This document shows positions 25,994 through 37,968 of a DNA stretch of 64,000 nucleotides, in pieces. The stretch spans positions 12,701,760-12,765,759 of the forward strand of contig NC_040027.1 of assembly GCF_000972845.2 (NCBI RefSeq). The letters run 5' to 3'. The translations under genes were made by a program, and so were the position numbers. The notes beneath the pieces are model-generated. The model worked only from the letters and a program-made list of their open reading frames with translations. It was not told the DNA's origin and did not search any database. The stretch is from Larimichthys crocea. Lineage: Eukaryota; Chordata; Actinopteri; Sciaenidae. Within the stretch, counting starts at the first letter, position 1. Every line of letters begins with the position of its first letter.

Positions 25994-27806
25994 CAGGTCG
26001 TTGGACGCCATTCCAGGGGGTTTGCACTTCTAAAAAAGGTTGAGAACCACTGACTGAAATCATAGTTTATTGTCTACATGAGAGAAAAGTCAGGGCTATG
26101 TCACTAGGCAACACACACTGAATAAGTGCTTTCCCACTCCAAGTGAAAACTGGAAAATGATCTTGACCTATTCAAAAACAGCAAGTAAGGTGTGAACACT
26201 GGCTTGAATAAGACCTTACAAGTATTGTAATCAGGTGCACTTAGCCAACAACTGTTTCCTCCAGGGGCATTTTTTTTTTATTTAAGTGAACTGAATAATT
26301 TTTTTTTTTTGCTGTGCGCATGTGAACATCTCTACAGAAAATATTTAGCTTGACTCACCCGAGCAAAATCAAAGGCATATCTATAAATGAGCTTAAAACT
26401 GGTGCTGTCGTTTAGGACAGATCTCAGGTAGTCGAGTGAGTTCCTCAGCCTCTCTGTGGAGTCGCACCTGGTAACAGCAGAAAAGTGCCTTAGACAGACT
26501 CTACACTTCAACGCCTATTCGACTGAGCACCAAGGGCACTCTAGACTGACATGGCTAGAGAGAGACAGAGCAGTCTTGAAAACAGCATGCAAAAAAAAAC
26601 AAAAAAAAGAGAGAGAAAAAGTAGACGTACTGCAGCGAGCCCATGCCTCTCAGCCACTCCTGGAGGGTGAAGTATCCCATACTCTGGGCGTCCAGCTTCC
26701 AAGCCAGAACCAACATCACCACCTGGGCACAAACAACAACCTTTATAGCTGCAGACATCCTTAAATAGAAGATGTGTCAGTCCTTATTATTAATCTATCA
26801 GCTGACATGACAAATCTATTACATGTGGAACACAGAAAACAACTGAACTCAATAACCCTTGAAACAGAGGAGGAGTGAAACTAGGTCTGCACATTGATTA
26901 TTTTTTTTGAAGAGAGACTCATCACAGTTACCACGGTGCCAAAATGGTGTCAAAATGACTTGCTTGGCTTGAGTGGCAGTCAAAAAGAGAGTATGCCATG
27001 AAAACTGACACCATGTAGATGCAAGACTTGTGCAAAGAAGAACCAAAAATGCAAAATAAAAATCTGCTTACATTCTCTGGCTCCACTCCAATGTCCTCAC
27101 AGAACTTCTCCATGCCCTCTGGGCCCACCACATCGTCACAACCTATTTTAGACAGGCAAGCGTGAAGCCACACATGAGCATCAATTGGCACATGTTGCGC
27201 CACCGATCAGTGGTTAAATGTGCAGAAAACCAATGATGACGTGCGTGGTGCGATCGCTTAAAATGCCTCACCTGCATATTCATAGAACCACTCCAAGCAT
27301 CTTTTACTGGAAAATGTCTCCTCCTCACGGATTTGTGATGTTTCATGTTTTCTGAAAACGCTGCAGGTGAAAAAGAAAGCTTCACGCACAAGCTCAGCAA
27401 GCACAGTACAGGAGCAGTCAGTGTGATTTAAGAAAGGCTGCAAAATAAAAAGACACCATGCACGCAAATACTTGTTAAAAGTGCTCCTGCGTAGGACAAG
27501 ACACCGGGGTGGTCTTTATCAAAAAGATATCACACCTGTCCTGGCGGATTTTCTTGGCTGACATGTCATCTCCAGCAGAGGGTCTCCTCTTTTTCCTAGG
27601 AGGCATGGCTCTAGAGCAACAAGCTACAGAAAGGAAGTAAAGACCAAATGAAAAAGGGGGGCTAACTTGCAAGCATGCATGCACTCTCAAAGAGCCGGCA
27701 GTCGGAGTTTAATGCATGGCATGTCAGTGTTTCACACCTAAGCACCAGCTGTTATTACCTGAGGGGTGGCTATCCTGTCCAACGTCTTCTGTCAGGTTCT
27801 ATCAAA

Positions 27807-27839
<33 letters not shown>

Positions 27840-29363
27840 AACATGTCACACACTTATGAGCAGGATATATGTGTACACGCTCGCACACATGTAAAAATAC
27901 ACAAGCTGCCAATGTGTATTTACCAGCCTGTGCAAGGTGTGGTGGATCTTATGGATGCTGGCCAGTGTAGTCAAGTGGGAATTCAGCTGAAAATCTATTT
28001 CCAACAAAAAGAAAAATAAAGATAGCGTGAAAATTTCAGAATAAAAGCACAACACACACACACACAAAGCTCCTGCTCCTGATCAAAACTTGGTACAAGG
28101 GTACAAGAAGGTGACATCATCATAACAGCAGCAACATGAAGATACAGACTCTACAAGGGCTTCGTCTGATTTCTACATCAGGGTTTGAGAGGACAACAGG
28201 AAAACCCTCTCACACGACTGAGGGAGTGACTCTCTGCATTCCTCGAAAAAGACATGCAAACTCGAAAACATTTTGACCGTGCATGCTACCTTGTCGCCAG
28301 ATGTCATGTACACATCCCCGTCCGAAAGCTGTCATCAAACACGGACGCTTGTAGCGTGTTTGTAGAGGCCAAAAACCGGGCAAAACACACACACACATAC
28401 ACACACAGCCGAGCGGATAGCACTAGCTGCATACCTAAAATAGCAGTGCAGACGCGCAACTTGCACAGAGTTTACAAAGTATCTAGAGAGTTGGGAGTAT
28501 GGGCGTTGTAGTCCATTTCCGTCAAAGGGGCTATTGAAAGATAAGCTCCGGCTGTGCTATTAAACTACAACTCCCAAAGCCTTCACAAAACAACTACTTC
28601 TTTCAGACCCCCTCTTACCCCCTCAACATTTACCCCAACTGATTGAATGCATTTTACATTGTTTTTAAAAAAATAATCTCCTATCATATGCTCACCGGCA
28701 CATGAGCATTGCGCAGACAGTTTTGCAGCAGCAGCTGGTTGTAGGTGCCCCGCAAGGCCGGGGACAGTGCTGCTACTGCAGCAAGGCAATGAGAGATGTT
28801 TTACACAACTGCGTCACAATTTTCATTCTCTGTACTAGTCCGCAGTTGACCAGAAAACTGACCTATATACACTGGCATCACGTTGGTGCCAAGTTGGAGT
28901 CGGAGACGCTCAGTGCGTCCCCGGGTAATTATGTATTTATAATTCACAACGCGCCCGATTACCATCGAAAAGCCTTGTGAATTTACCCGACGTCGGCTGC
29001 GTTCAGCTCCCAACACAGCTAAGCGCCGCACAAAAGAATAACTTCATGGAGGGGTTGGTGGAAACTGCCTGTGTCAAACTCAACCTCCTGCATGCCCAAA
29101 ACAACTACAGTTACACCAGCTATCCTCCCTTTGTTGTCGCCCAAGACAGCAGCAGTGGCAAATACAAAGAGCCCCAGCGAAAACAGCACGGATACAGCCA
29201 GCTCTCATCAAACCCGACACAGGCACGGCTTTCCTTCTAAAACACAAAGCGTCTTGTTTGCTTTGCTCCTACGGCTAACTCTGCAGTATCCGTGAAGACT
29301 CGTAATTTGATGCAGAAAAAGCTCTCTGTAACGTTTCTACTTACTTGCCGCATCAGAGTGCAT
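24915..29363 (-). CDS. dcun1d4: DCN1-like protein 4 (cullin neddylation co-factor), complete, 11 exons
   Basis: Exons in transcript order: 29345-29363, 27924-27994, 27759-27798, 27536-27623, 27272-27351, 27072-27142, 26631-26722, 26359-26467, 25306-25410, 25055-25157, 24915-24970. The sum is 834 nt (277 residues; human about 292), with all phases and GT/AG sites consistent. The first exon encodes only MHSDAA plus one base. It was found from the ATG and 'gtaagt' donor and completes Asn with the next exon ([20 protein letters not shown]). The basic segment [19 protein letters not shown] is probably a nuclear signal. From [19 protein letters not shown] on it is the cullin-binding PONY domain ([61 protein letters not shown]), ending [10 protein letters not shown]. 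It helps NEDD8 transfer to cullins. Confidence 0.96.
25587..26052. mobile_element. hAT-Charlie-like MITE in a dcun1d4 intron
   Basis: The left end reads 'cagtggttcccaatctgtg' and the right end 'aaaaaggttgagaaccactg', which are inverted copies of the Charlie-type terminus CAGTGGTTCTCAA. The length is 466 bp, with a (TAA)n microsatellite inside at about 25961-25993. The adjacent 8-mers (ctttagat and actgaaat) match only in part, so the target duplication is decayed or absent. There is no transposase. Confidence 0.85.
27808..27840. repeat. (CA)n-(TA)n microsatellite in dcun1d4 intron
   Basis: A CA run is followed directly by an AT run, just upstream (in transcript order) of the 27759-27798 exon. 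Confidence 0.9.
29046..29240 (+). other. Small open reading frame antisense to dcun1d4 intron 1, status unknown
   Basis: From the ATG at 29046 to the TAA at 29238-29240 there are 64 codons, rich in Ser, Gln and Tyr ([32 protein letters not shown]). I do not recognise it. It lies in the GC-richer region beside the dcun1d4 start and could be a chance frame, an upstream ORF of a divergent transcript, or a fragment. No splice context was established. Confidence 0.2.
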
Positions 29364-29780
29364 TTTTATGAAACATACAACTGTCTGTGGGAAGTCCGCA
29401 GACCGGCCAATAGGCGGGCCTTGTCGACGCAAACCACGCCTATGGTCGCTGATTGGACCTAAGCCCGTTTGGTTCCCGCCCATACTCGCTTTCTATTGGC
29501 TGCCGGAGGTGTCATGTTACAAGAGGGCGGGAAAACAAATAGACCCCGCCTATGCTTGAATCCCATTGGTCAGAGTTCCCAAACAGGCTGAGCTATCTCT
29601 GCATCTCATTGGTCTACAGGTTTTTACGAGCACGTCAATCGTGAGAATTTCCTCGTGCAAGCCTTGAAACCAGCCCACGATGGCATCTGATTGGTCGGCT
29701 CGGTCATAAGTTGACCTCCACCGGTGTTTGGGTTCGTTTGTTCGTCCGCTGTCAACTCACCCGGGCGGAGATTGGTGGAG
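29364..29780 (-). promoter_or_regulatory. dcun1d4 promoter with seven CCAAT/ATTGG boxes
   Basis: CCAAT at 29407-29411 and ATTGG at 29452-29456, 29495-29499, 29565-29569, 29608-29612, 29690-29694 and 29771-29775 are the core NF-Y site in both orientations. The region also has GC-rich elements such as 'taggcgggcc' and 'gagggcgggaaa'. There is no TATA box near the start. It lies immediately upstream of the dcun1d4 first exon. Confidence 0.7.
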
Positions 29781-30286
29781 GTGGTGCATTTGGCAATGTG
29801 AGTTATGTCTCGTTTTAGGCTCACCTGTGCCGGGTCCCTGTTCTGGTGTTAGAGCAGGGCTCCTGTTCCTGAACGCCTCAGTATGAAAGTTGAGCGCTGC
29901 TTTGTCAGCTGACTGTAAATCACAGGTATTACTCAAAACGAGCGGATACACTCAAACGCACCTACGCTGCCTGTTGGTCCTCAATGTGTTAATAATAATA
30001 ATAATATCAGTAAGATTAGGGCTGTATATCTAGTCAACAAGTTACCTAGTAGACTGTAATAAGTAATATTTGAGTTGGAGAGTCAAAAGACCAGTCCCCC
30101 TTAATACCACTGTTTTTAGTTTTACCTTCAAGGTGAAACAGCCTGCTGTGTTAAACCACTGCAAATGGCCGATAAGACCACTGTGACTCCATTAATATAA
30201 CTATTATTACTAACCACCTGCACAAATATATCTGTTTGCTTTTGTATTGGCAATATTAATTGCAGCAGTTTACAGAAGCAGAGTGT

Positions 30287-30332
<46 letters not shown>
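30287..30332. repeat. (TTG)n microsatellite
   Basis: About 15 uninterrupted TTG triplets are present. Confidence 0.97.
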
Positions 30333-30337
30333 TACTC

Positions 30338-30560
30338 CGACTCAAGTCAAGTCAACTTTATTGACAGTGCTGCCATGTGTACTGGACATACAGAGAACTG
30401 AAATGGTGTTTCCCTCATATCCCTGGTACAAACAGCAATATACATAAAATATAAGATATAAAAAATATATACAAGTTAAAAAGATATCTAAGAACAATGT
30501 GGCAAATCTAAAAGCTATAAACAGTATAAATATGGCAAATATAGAAGGATTCAGCAGTAT
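30338..30560. repeat. LINE-like 3' region
   Basis: It begins 'caagtcaagtcaactttatt' and continues 'ctggacatacagagaactga' and 'gtgtttccctcatatccctg'. This is a pattern I know from many teleost LINE 3' ends; a decayed, A-rich tail follows. Confidence 0.5.
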
Positions 30561-30737
30561 AAACAGGATGAACAGTATAAACAGTGAGATCTATGGTATA
30601 TAAAGAATTATTGTTCTTAAGATCTTACATTATCTACTCAAAGAGTATGTAAAACAGATCCAGACCCAAAACGACCAGCTGTAGAAATACTACACAATAC
30701 TAAATTATTATTTCTACAGTCCAGTATAAACTTCCAC

Positions 30738-30870
30738 TTCAACTTTATATATTTATATCGCACCTTTCATACAGAATTGTAGCCCAAAGTGCTTCACAGA
30801 GCAGAGTAAAAACAGAAGTTGACAAAAACTAACAGTTCTTAAGGTAAGAGAGCAGTTGCATGAAAAACTA
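30738..30870. repeat. LINE-like 3' tail fragment
   Basis: It reads 'atttatatcgcacctttcat' and 'gcccaaagtgcttcacagag', matching the common 'tatagcacctttcat...cccaaagtgctttacag' type of tail. Confidence 0.55.
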
Positions 30871-31429
30871 GCGATTAGAAGAAGAGTAAAAAGCATAAAA
30901 CTACAACAACGAAACAAATAAAAAGGAAAATTAAGACCTATAGTGTAAAAAGCATAATTTAAGAACAGTTTCAGTAAAAGTAGACCTGTACAGTAAATAA
31001 GCACCACAGATAAAAGTAACAGGGAGTGATCAGGACCTAAAAACTCAGCAGTGAATGGCCAGGCACCTTAGTATTACTAGTTTTAGTCAAGTAAAGTATC
31101 TGATTACTTCTTCTAACTCTAGTAATTTATTATCATTGTTGTCCGATACTGTGCCGTAAAAAAAAATTAAAGATACAAATAAAGTTTAAAGCCTATTATT
31201 CTTAATGAATAATATCAGCAAACGCTTTATGTTCAACTTTAGGTTGTTTTTCAAAGGTGGCTCTTTTATTATTATTATTTTTACGTGGCCCTTGATTGAA
31301 ATGAGTAACAATTTTAACAGTATGTTTTTATTTTATTTAGTAGTTGACTGGACTGGAGACTGTTGCTGTGCTTTGCCCCTAACTGCCACTCATTGTTTTA
31401 AACAATATATTTAGAAAAGGTCATTTACA

Positions 31430-31640
31430 TTTACACACATGAGACATAGAAATTAAATTATACATGTCTGCACACACATCACGCATATCAAAAGGGTGTG
31501 CTTTTCTTAAACATATTTTTTTCTGATGCAATGTATGTGTAATTTCTTCAAGCCACATGGCGACAGGGGGAGGACCTGCCCCTTTCAACAGAGCAATACA
31601 TTTATTACCAGCAATCAAACTGCCACTAGTTATCCTACTT
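31430..31640 (-). mobile_element. L1-clade LINE ORF2 C-terminal fragment
   Basis: The minus-strand frame 'NKCIALLKGAGPPPVAMWLE' followed by 'EITHTLHQKKICLRK' resembles the extreme C-terminus of L1-like ORF2 proteins. The fragment is truncated with decayed surroundings up to about 32000. Confidence 0.5.
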
Positions 31641-32700
31641 CAAACAGGCTGACTTTTGATCTTAGGAGATGATTATTTTACAGTACCGGGCACTTCAGAA
31701 TGTGTGCTTTGTATACAAGAAAATAAGAATGGTTTGGAAATGGGAGAGCTTGCTCTTTAACCAAAGAACCCGGGTAATGCTGCTGAAATTTATTTAAACA
31801 AGACAGTGAATCTAGGCCAGTATTAGAGATATCACCACATTTATTATCAGAGGTAATAAACCATTCTTTGACTCAACTTCTAATAACCATGAGTCTATCT
31901 CTGTAACGCAACCAGTCCCTGACCTTTGGCTACATATTTTAGTACTCTTTACTTCTCTGCTCAATAAAATAGGCTGTGAAATTAATTGTCTACAACTTAT
32001 TCTCATATTAAATATCATTTAGATACATTTTAAGTATGGAAATAGTTATATTTTAGTTAAAAAAATGTCTTGGGGTTCAGGCTAATATGGTAAACTGTGT
32101 GTGCAGTGACAGGGTAACCTTAATATGTATACATGACCTGTGTGTGTGTTACAAATTATGTTTCACAAGACCTACACAAACCACAGAATCACAATTTCTA
32201 CAAAAAAAAGGCTGATTGTGTCTATTTAAGGTCACTCTAGTGTTAAAATTTTCCAACAGACAGATCTACAGTATGACTAATGCGCTCATTTGCACATGTA
32301 AAATATATGACCTTTACCTGTACTTGTTTCTGCTGAGCAATGGGTTTAAAAGAAAAGACTACTTCAAATAAAGGCGTGTATGTGGAGGTGCAGATCGCGT
32401 ACAGAGGTGAGTCTAAATGGGAACCCTGTAATGTATTATTATGCATACAACATTTTTGTATGACACAGTTTTTTTTTTTGACTCAATACATAGATAGAAA
32501 AATGTTAGGGATTTTTGTATGACATTGTTTTAAGTCAAGTCAAAAAATGGTTTATAACCACTGATTAGAAAATTGTAATTTCCCTTAATATATACATATA
32601 ACTTTTACATTTCCAATTCTATATTTTTAAGATCTTAAGAGTTTTTTATTTTATTTTTTAATTTTTTAAATCCAATTCCTTGTTTGTCTTATTTTCAAAA

Positions 32701-32869
32701 GAGGCCTGTGTTTTTAAAGGGGGGCGGGCTTAGCCAGAGGAGGAGTGTTTATAACCAGAGAGATATCAGACACCAAGCCAGAGGAAGTGTTCCAGACTAC
32801 GAGAGTGACTCTCTTTGGGTTTACACGGTGAACAAGTCTAAACTAGATACCTGGAGGCTCTCCTGCATC
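32701..32869 (+). promoter_or_regulatory. ociad2 promoter and 5' UTR
   Basis: A GC box lies in 'aaaggggggcgggctt' near 32716-32731 and a TATA-like 'gtttataacc' near 32748-32757. The short leader runs to the ATG at 32870. Confidence 0.5.
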
Positions 32870-35001
32870 ATGACTTCTGCAGAAACTGAGCAGACTATAG
32901 TGGTGAAGACAGAGGAACCAGCAGCAGCAGCAGCAGCTGGTACTGGTCCAGCAGCAGGGAAAGGGGGGTGGAAGGTAAGAGACAACATATACATTTGTAC
33001 TGTAATGATGTAATCATGGGGTCATTGTGATCCAGATATAACCTGACCTCTAACCTGCCCTGTGTGTGTTTCAGTGCCCCATCAGTGATCACGTCCACAG
33101 AGATGATTTGAGAAAGATTTGGAAAGAGTGCAGAGAGGAGAGCTTCTGGTATAGAGGTAATGTCTTCCAGACATTTACACACACACACACACTTCTACTA
33201 ATTTTATTATTGTAGCAAACCAGGAAACCAAGAGGTCTGACAAAAGATGATGGGTTCGACCACACCACGTGTTTGTCTTGTGTGCAGTCTTGCAGATGTA
33301 TTGAGTGAGTCTTTTGTAGTAGTAGTAGTACTGGGGCAGGGCTCATTTATCAATGTCCTGTTAATGGAGGGGCGTGTGTTTACATTTTTCTCTTTTGGTC
33401 TCATTCTGGGACCTCTAAAAGTTCCCTCTTATCAGGGCGGTGTTTAGCTCAGTTGGTAGAGCAGCCGCGCTTGTTTTTCGTACTTTGTGGTGAATTCTGC
33501 GAATTGTTATTTTAACTATGGCTGACCTCCTTTTCAGGTTTAAGTTGGGTGGAGCGAGGCAGGGAGTGCCTTCAGCTTACCCAAATCTCTGTCCGTATCT
33601 TTTAAAAAATGACCTGCTAAAACAGGTGTAACAAAACTAACAACATATTTAGGGATATGTCGGTTATGCACACCCATACAGCTCAACCACCCTCGGACCA
33701 GAGCTGTAGTACGGTGGAAGTCTACTCACATACAGTGGTGAACAGCACACAGGACAGAAAACACTTATGGCCAGAAAGCGTAAGCTGCTACGATTACGAT
33801 TCTGCAAACTGAGAATGATCCATGTTTCATGTGTCAACACTTTTTCTATAAGTAACCTCTAACATGTCCTTCCACTCGCTGACATCCAGCTGCTCCTTGT
33901 ATACTCTCACTATGCAGTTACATAATCGTGACACAGCAACATACACAGTACCCCCTGAAAAAGAAGTCAGTCCAGTCCCCTATCTGGAGTTAGATGGACG
34001 AGTTGTCGAGTTTTACTTTGTAGTTCACAGGACAAGGTTCAGGCAGATTAAATCATGACAGGCAATGAATGAGCCGTGGGCGGGGAGCAAATTGTCATGT
34101 TTAAACAGTCAAACCACTTGGTTTGCAGCATAAGTTGCATGTAATAAGATAAACGTTGTTCTAATTCTTCAACACTTTTATTTATATATAAATATATATC
34201 TTATTGTATGGCTTTGATCAGCTCCAGACCATTGTCTTATTTGCTTTGTTTCTTTATTCAGCTCTTCCTCTCTCTGTGGGTAGCATGGCTGTCACCGGTG
34301 GTCTCATCTACAATGGTAAAGTACTGTGATTCAAAACCCTTTTCTTCCATGATGTCATGACAACGTAATATAAAGCAGTCATTTTTGTAATCATACAATT
34401 TTTCCCCCCCATGCAGGTGTCTGGAAAGCATCAAAGCGATTTGGCCCCTTTCCAAAACTAGCAGGTGTGTATCATAGTTTTTTCTCAGTACCTTTTAATA
34501 ATCCCTCAGAAATCATTGACCCCTACTATTAACTGTGATTTTTCTTCTACAGTTGCTGGGCTCCTTGGTTTTCTCGTGGGGAAAGCATCTTACGCTGGAA
34601 CTTGTCGAAGCAAGTTCCAGAAGCTTGGTGTTGGAGAAGGACCCGGATTTGGAGGATTTGGACCAGGATTTGGACCAGGATTTGGACCCTGGTCTGAGGG
34701 AGGTCGCTTTGGACCACCTAAACACCCTGGTCATGGACACAGGTGAACACATTTAAACCAAAATCCCCGACAAATGATTCCCTACTGTACCTCTACAGAG
34801 CACTGATCTTACATCATGAGCCATTTAAACAGGATAATCTGACATCTTTGTGCTGTAACACATCTGCTTTAAAGAAAATGAAATAATGATGATGCATGTC
34901 ACTGACCAGAATGTTATCCCAACAGATGCCACCATGTGTGTGAAGAATGTAAGAAAAAAGCTGAAGCTGCACCTGCACCTGCAGAAGAAGTGAAAAGCTA
35001 G
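32870..35001 (+). CDS. ociad2: OCIA domain-containing protein 2, complete, 6 exons
   Basis: Exons: 32870-32974, 33075-33156, 34262-34315, 34417-34464, 34553-34742, 34926-35001. The total is 555 nt (184 residues; human OCIAD2 about 154), with phases consistent at all GT/AG junctions. Residues 1-35 are an Ala-rich leader with no clear homology. The OCIA domain starts near residue 36 (DDLRKIWKECREESFWYRAL). Two short hydrophobic helices follow (LPLSVGSMAVTGGLIYNGV and KLAVAGLLGFLVGKASYAG), typical of membrane-bound OCIAD proteins. Next is a Gly/Phe/Pro stretch (GFGGFGPGFGPGFGPW), absent or shorter in mammals as I recall. A His/Cys cluster (GHGHRCHHVCEECKKK) and an acidic-Ala tail end the protein. 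The CEEC end and the position beside dcun1d4 favour OCIAD2 over OCIAD1. OCIAD proteins act at mitochondrial and endosomal membranes. A candidate polyadenylation signal lies at 36276-36281. Confidence 0.92.
33443..33475 (+). repeat. tRNA-like A-box fragment (SINE head relic)
   Basis: 'tttagctcagttggtagagc' matches a pol III A box and tRNA D-arm. No intact B box, anticodon arm or acceptor stem follows, so this is a relic and not a tRNA gene. Confidence 0.45.
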
Positions 35002-37320
35002 AGGCGAATATTAGGTATTATTTAATATCAGATATTAAACGAGCTATTAACACATTTAGTATGCACATCTCTGGAGCAATTAAACATATTAGTGCACAGC
35101 AGGATAAATAAATTGGTTAGGTGGTAACTAATAAAAACTATGAGCACTTACCAACACATGAAACTGTAAATCATAAATCAAAATTTGCAGTGCGTGCTCA
35201 GTACTTGTTGCTATTTCCAGTATAGAGCTTTGTACATTGACACAGTCATGTTGAAATAACCTGTTTATGTTTTTCATTTTGTTTTTCAGCCTCATCATAA
35301 CCAGTGAAGAACTGGAGTGTGTCAGCGTGGATCTATCAGGGGCAGCTTTTCTGTTTTATAAATGCCACATATACATATTTGTCACATACGTGTACTTTAA
35401 TCTATTTTGATATATTGTGCATTCAGGAGAAACCATGTGAAATAACCAGCAGGGGGAGCTAATTTCCTTTCAGTTGTAGGGTATTTGGATGGCATTTCCA
35501 TTTTTATCTTTTGAACAAGTATCACCTCATTTGCAGAGTACAAAGTCTCTTATAGGGAGTGCAGCAGAGAGATAAAGCACATTCATTGGGTTCAGTTTCA
35601 GCTGTAATATACAAATCATTCAAACAGAAAAAAATACTGCATATGTGATATGAAACACAGTTATTAAGTTTTGGCATTATTTACCAATGAGCAATTTGTC
35701 CACAAACAGACACTCAACATATGAAACATAATACGGACCAACTTAGAAATTCAAGAAAATGTCGCCGTCATTAGTGAATGTTGTTAGTTTTTTTTTGTTT
35801 TTTTTCAAATAATCATCCCATGATTTGCTTGTCTTGACTAAAGAAAAAATAATTAACAGCATATTTGACACAAATCTCATCTTTTTTATATGCATATGAC
35901 TTTGTTGCATTGTTGCATTCTTACATTCAGTGATTACAGTGTTTGGCAGTCTCAGCAGAGATTCATCAATCTAAGAGAAAAGAAGTGTTATTAAGCCTAA
36001 AATAAAAGCAATATATAAACATGCGTTTCTTTAAATAGCATATACTTGGTTGTGCTAATCCTCAGTGGCCTTAATGTACGGTGGGCAGACAGTTAGTGTA
36101 CATTGCCATACTACTGTACTACTGCCGTACTGTATGTGCATTATATCCAGGACAAACTTGAAGATATGGTACATACAGGGACCTAAAGCTGCTTCACCAT
36201 GCTTTGTTTTCTTTATGTCTCACACACTATGTACTGTAAAGCCTCCTGAGGCAAATTGTGATTTTGGACTATATAAATAAAACTTACCTCTCGCTTTGAT
36301 CACTAAGCAAACTAGTCCCAGTTTGAAGAGTTCATAGCACAGAGAGCAGATGAGTGTTATATTTTGGCCCTTTCAGGTAAAATTTATTTTTCTAACCACA
36401 TCTGTTATTTAGAGTTACGTACTCAGCTTTCTTGTCTCAGTGAAACCTCAAGCAGCAGCACTTTATATTGGCTGTAGCTGTGTGACCTTTTTTTTTGGAG
36501 AGTCGCTATTACTGTAGCTCAGCCTAAATATGAATAAAAGCACTGATGCAGAGGATTCTGAGGTGATTCTATGGGATCATTTCTTACAGCTATCATGCAG
36601 CGTCATCCACGTGACTATAACACTACAGCAAGAGATTTCTTACATTATTTCAGCACTCTACCATAACTGTTTTATTCTCTGAAATATGTTATTACCAATA
36701 TCCAAATAGGACTGGACAAATTTAGGACTGTGCCAGAAAATCCAACCCAGTTTACCAGCCTGTCTAATAATAAAATATGGAAACTGTGTTGAATGCAGCA
36801 GAAACCACCAATAATGCTGCAACTGAGATTTTGCCACAGTCTACAGCAGCCTCAGCACTGCAGCCTGGTTAAAATAGAGCCTCGTCAAACATACCTCACA
36901 CAACATTTTCTGTGTTTGTTCTATAATAACAAAGCGAAAAACAATAAAAATGTAAGTTAAAGAAGAGACCAGACAATAGAAAATAGTGAATTTGTGATGG
37001 GTCTGAAATTGTTAATTATTAAGTCATCTTTTTGTTGTTGTTGTTTTTTTAGTTTTTTTAAAAAGAGGCCAAATAACTGCAATGTTTTAACTCTTTGTGA
37101 AATAATGTGGTCGACCTGTTCACTCTGAATGAAATAAAATTGTAGCATGGGAGTTTATCAGCCTCAAGTCCACTTGCTAACACTGTACTTTAACCCCTAA
37201 TATTTATCATTTATAAGCAGTATAAAACACTTAATACACTGTATAAACACATTACAATGTAGCTGTATCATATTTAACTGACAAGTATGTTCCATGGGAT
37301 CATTTTAGAGAAAACTACAG
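35002..37320. other. ociad2 3' UTR and spacer
   Basis: No coding exon is seen. Alternative AATAAA signals lie at 35107-35112 and 36276-36281. A possible spliced 3' UTR is suggested by 'gtttttcag' at 35281-35289. The rest is AT-rich and unassigned. Confidence 0.5.
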
Positions 37321-37329
37321 CAGCTGTGA

Positions 37330-37600
37330 AACTCATGAAGAACACTAAAGGTTCTATGTAGAGAGCCAGTATTTGGTTTGTCCCTTCTGGGCTGCTGTAG
37401 AAACATAGTTGGTCAATATGGCGGACGCTGTTGAAGAGGACCCGCTCCTTCTGTAGATATAAAGTTTAATTTAAGGTAACATAAACATAACAATTGTCAT
37501 TTAAAGGTGATTATATACTAATTAAAACATCGTTATGAATATTATATTCAATTTGTGCCAATATATACTGCTGTAGAAATAATATATATATATGTAGAAA
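37330..37600 (+). repeat. Teleost dispersed repeat
   Basis: 'gggctgctgtagaaacatag', 'caatatggcggacgctgttg' and 'aagaggacccgctccttctg' in this order match a repeat I know as widespread in teleost introns. I cannot name its family. Confidence 0.4.
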
Positions 37601-37779
37601 ATGAATGAAAATCACAGAGGTGTACCACAAAGTCATGAAAGTGTCCAGAAAACATTGCAAATCTTTTATTTTTTAGTATTCTCTTACATCAGTACAAGTC
37701 CTTATTTGAAAACATTTAGGTGTATAGGTGAATTTGGCCTATAACCCGAGTACCCGCCTACTTATGCGAGTTTCGGTGT

Positions 37780-37968
37780 ACGCCGGTTAGATAAAAAGGC
37801 GAACCCGTGTGAGAACGTCACCCTCCGGACGTCATCCAATCAACAGGTCGTTCTCTCAGGATTGCCACGTATTTGGTGAAATAGAAAGCTGTATTTTACG
37901 TGGGCGGACACCATCACCAGCCAATCAGGACGAACCACGGAGGCGGGACAAACAGGGCCACCGACGGG
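37780..37968. promoter_or_regulatory. CpG-rich segment with CCAAT boxes
   Basis: A short CpG-rich island contains 'gtcatccaatcaac' and 'accagccaatcagg' and lies just left of the hAT terminus. It could be a disrupted promoter, perhaps for the furry-like gene, but no transcript start can be shown. Confidence 0.3.

Larger units (their letters stand above)
29781..32700. other. Spacer between dcun1d4 and ociad2, repeat-bearing
   Basis: No coding exon is seen in this 2.9 kb interval. It contains a (GTT)n microsatellite, LINE-tail fragments and an L1-like fragment, listed separately. The rest is AT-rich and unassigned. Confidence 0.6.

Noticed and set aside
33443..33520. Possible tRNA gene
   Set aside because: Only the D-arm/A-box part matches. 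No acceptor stem, anticodon arm or clear B box can be formed.
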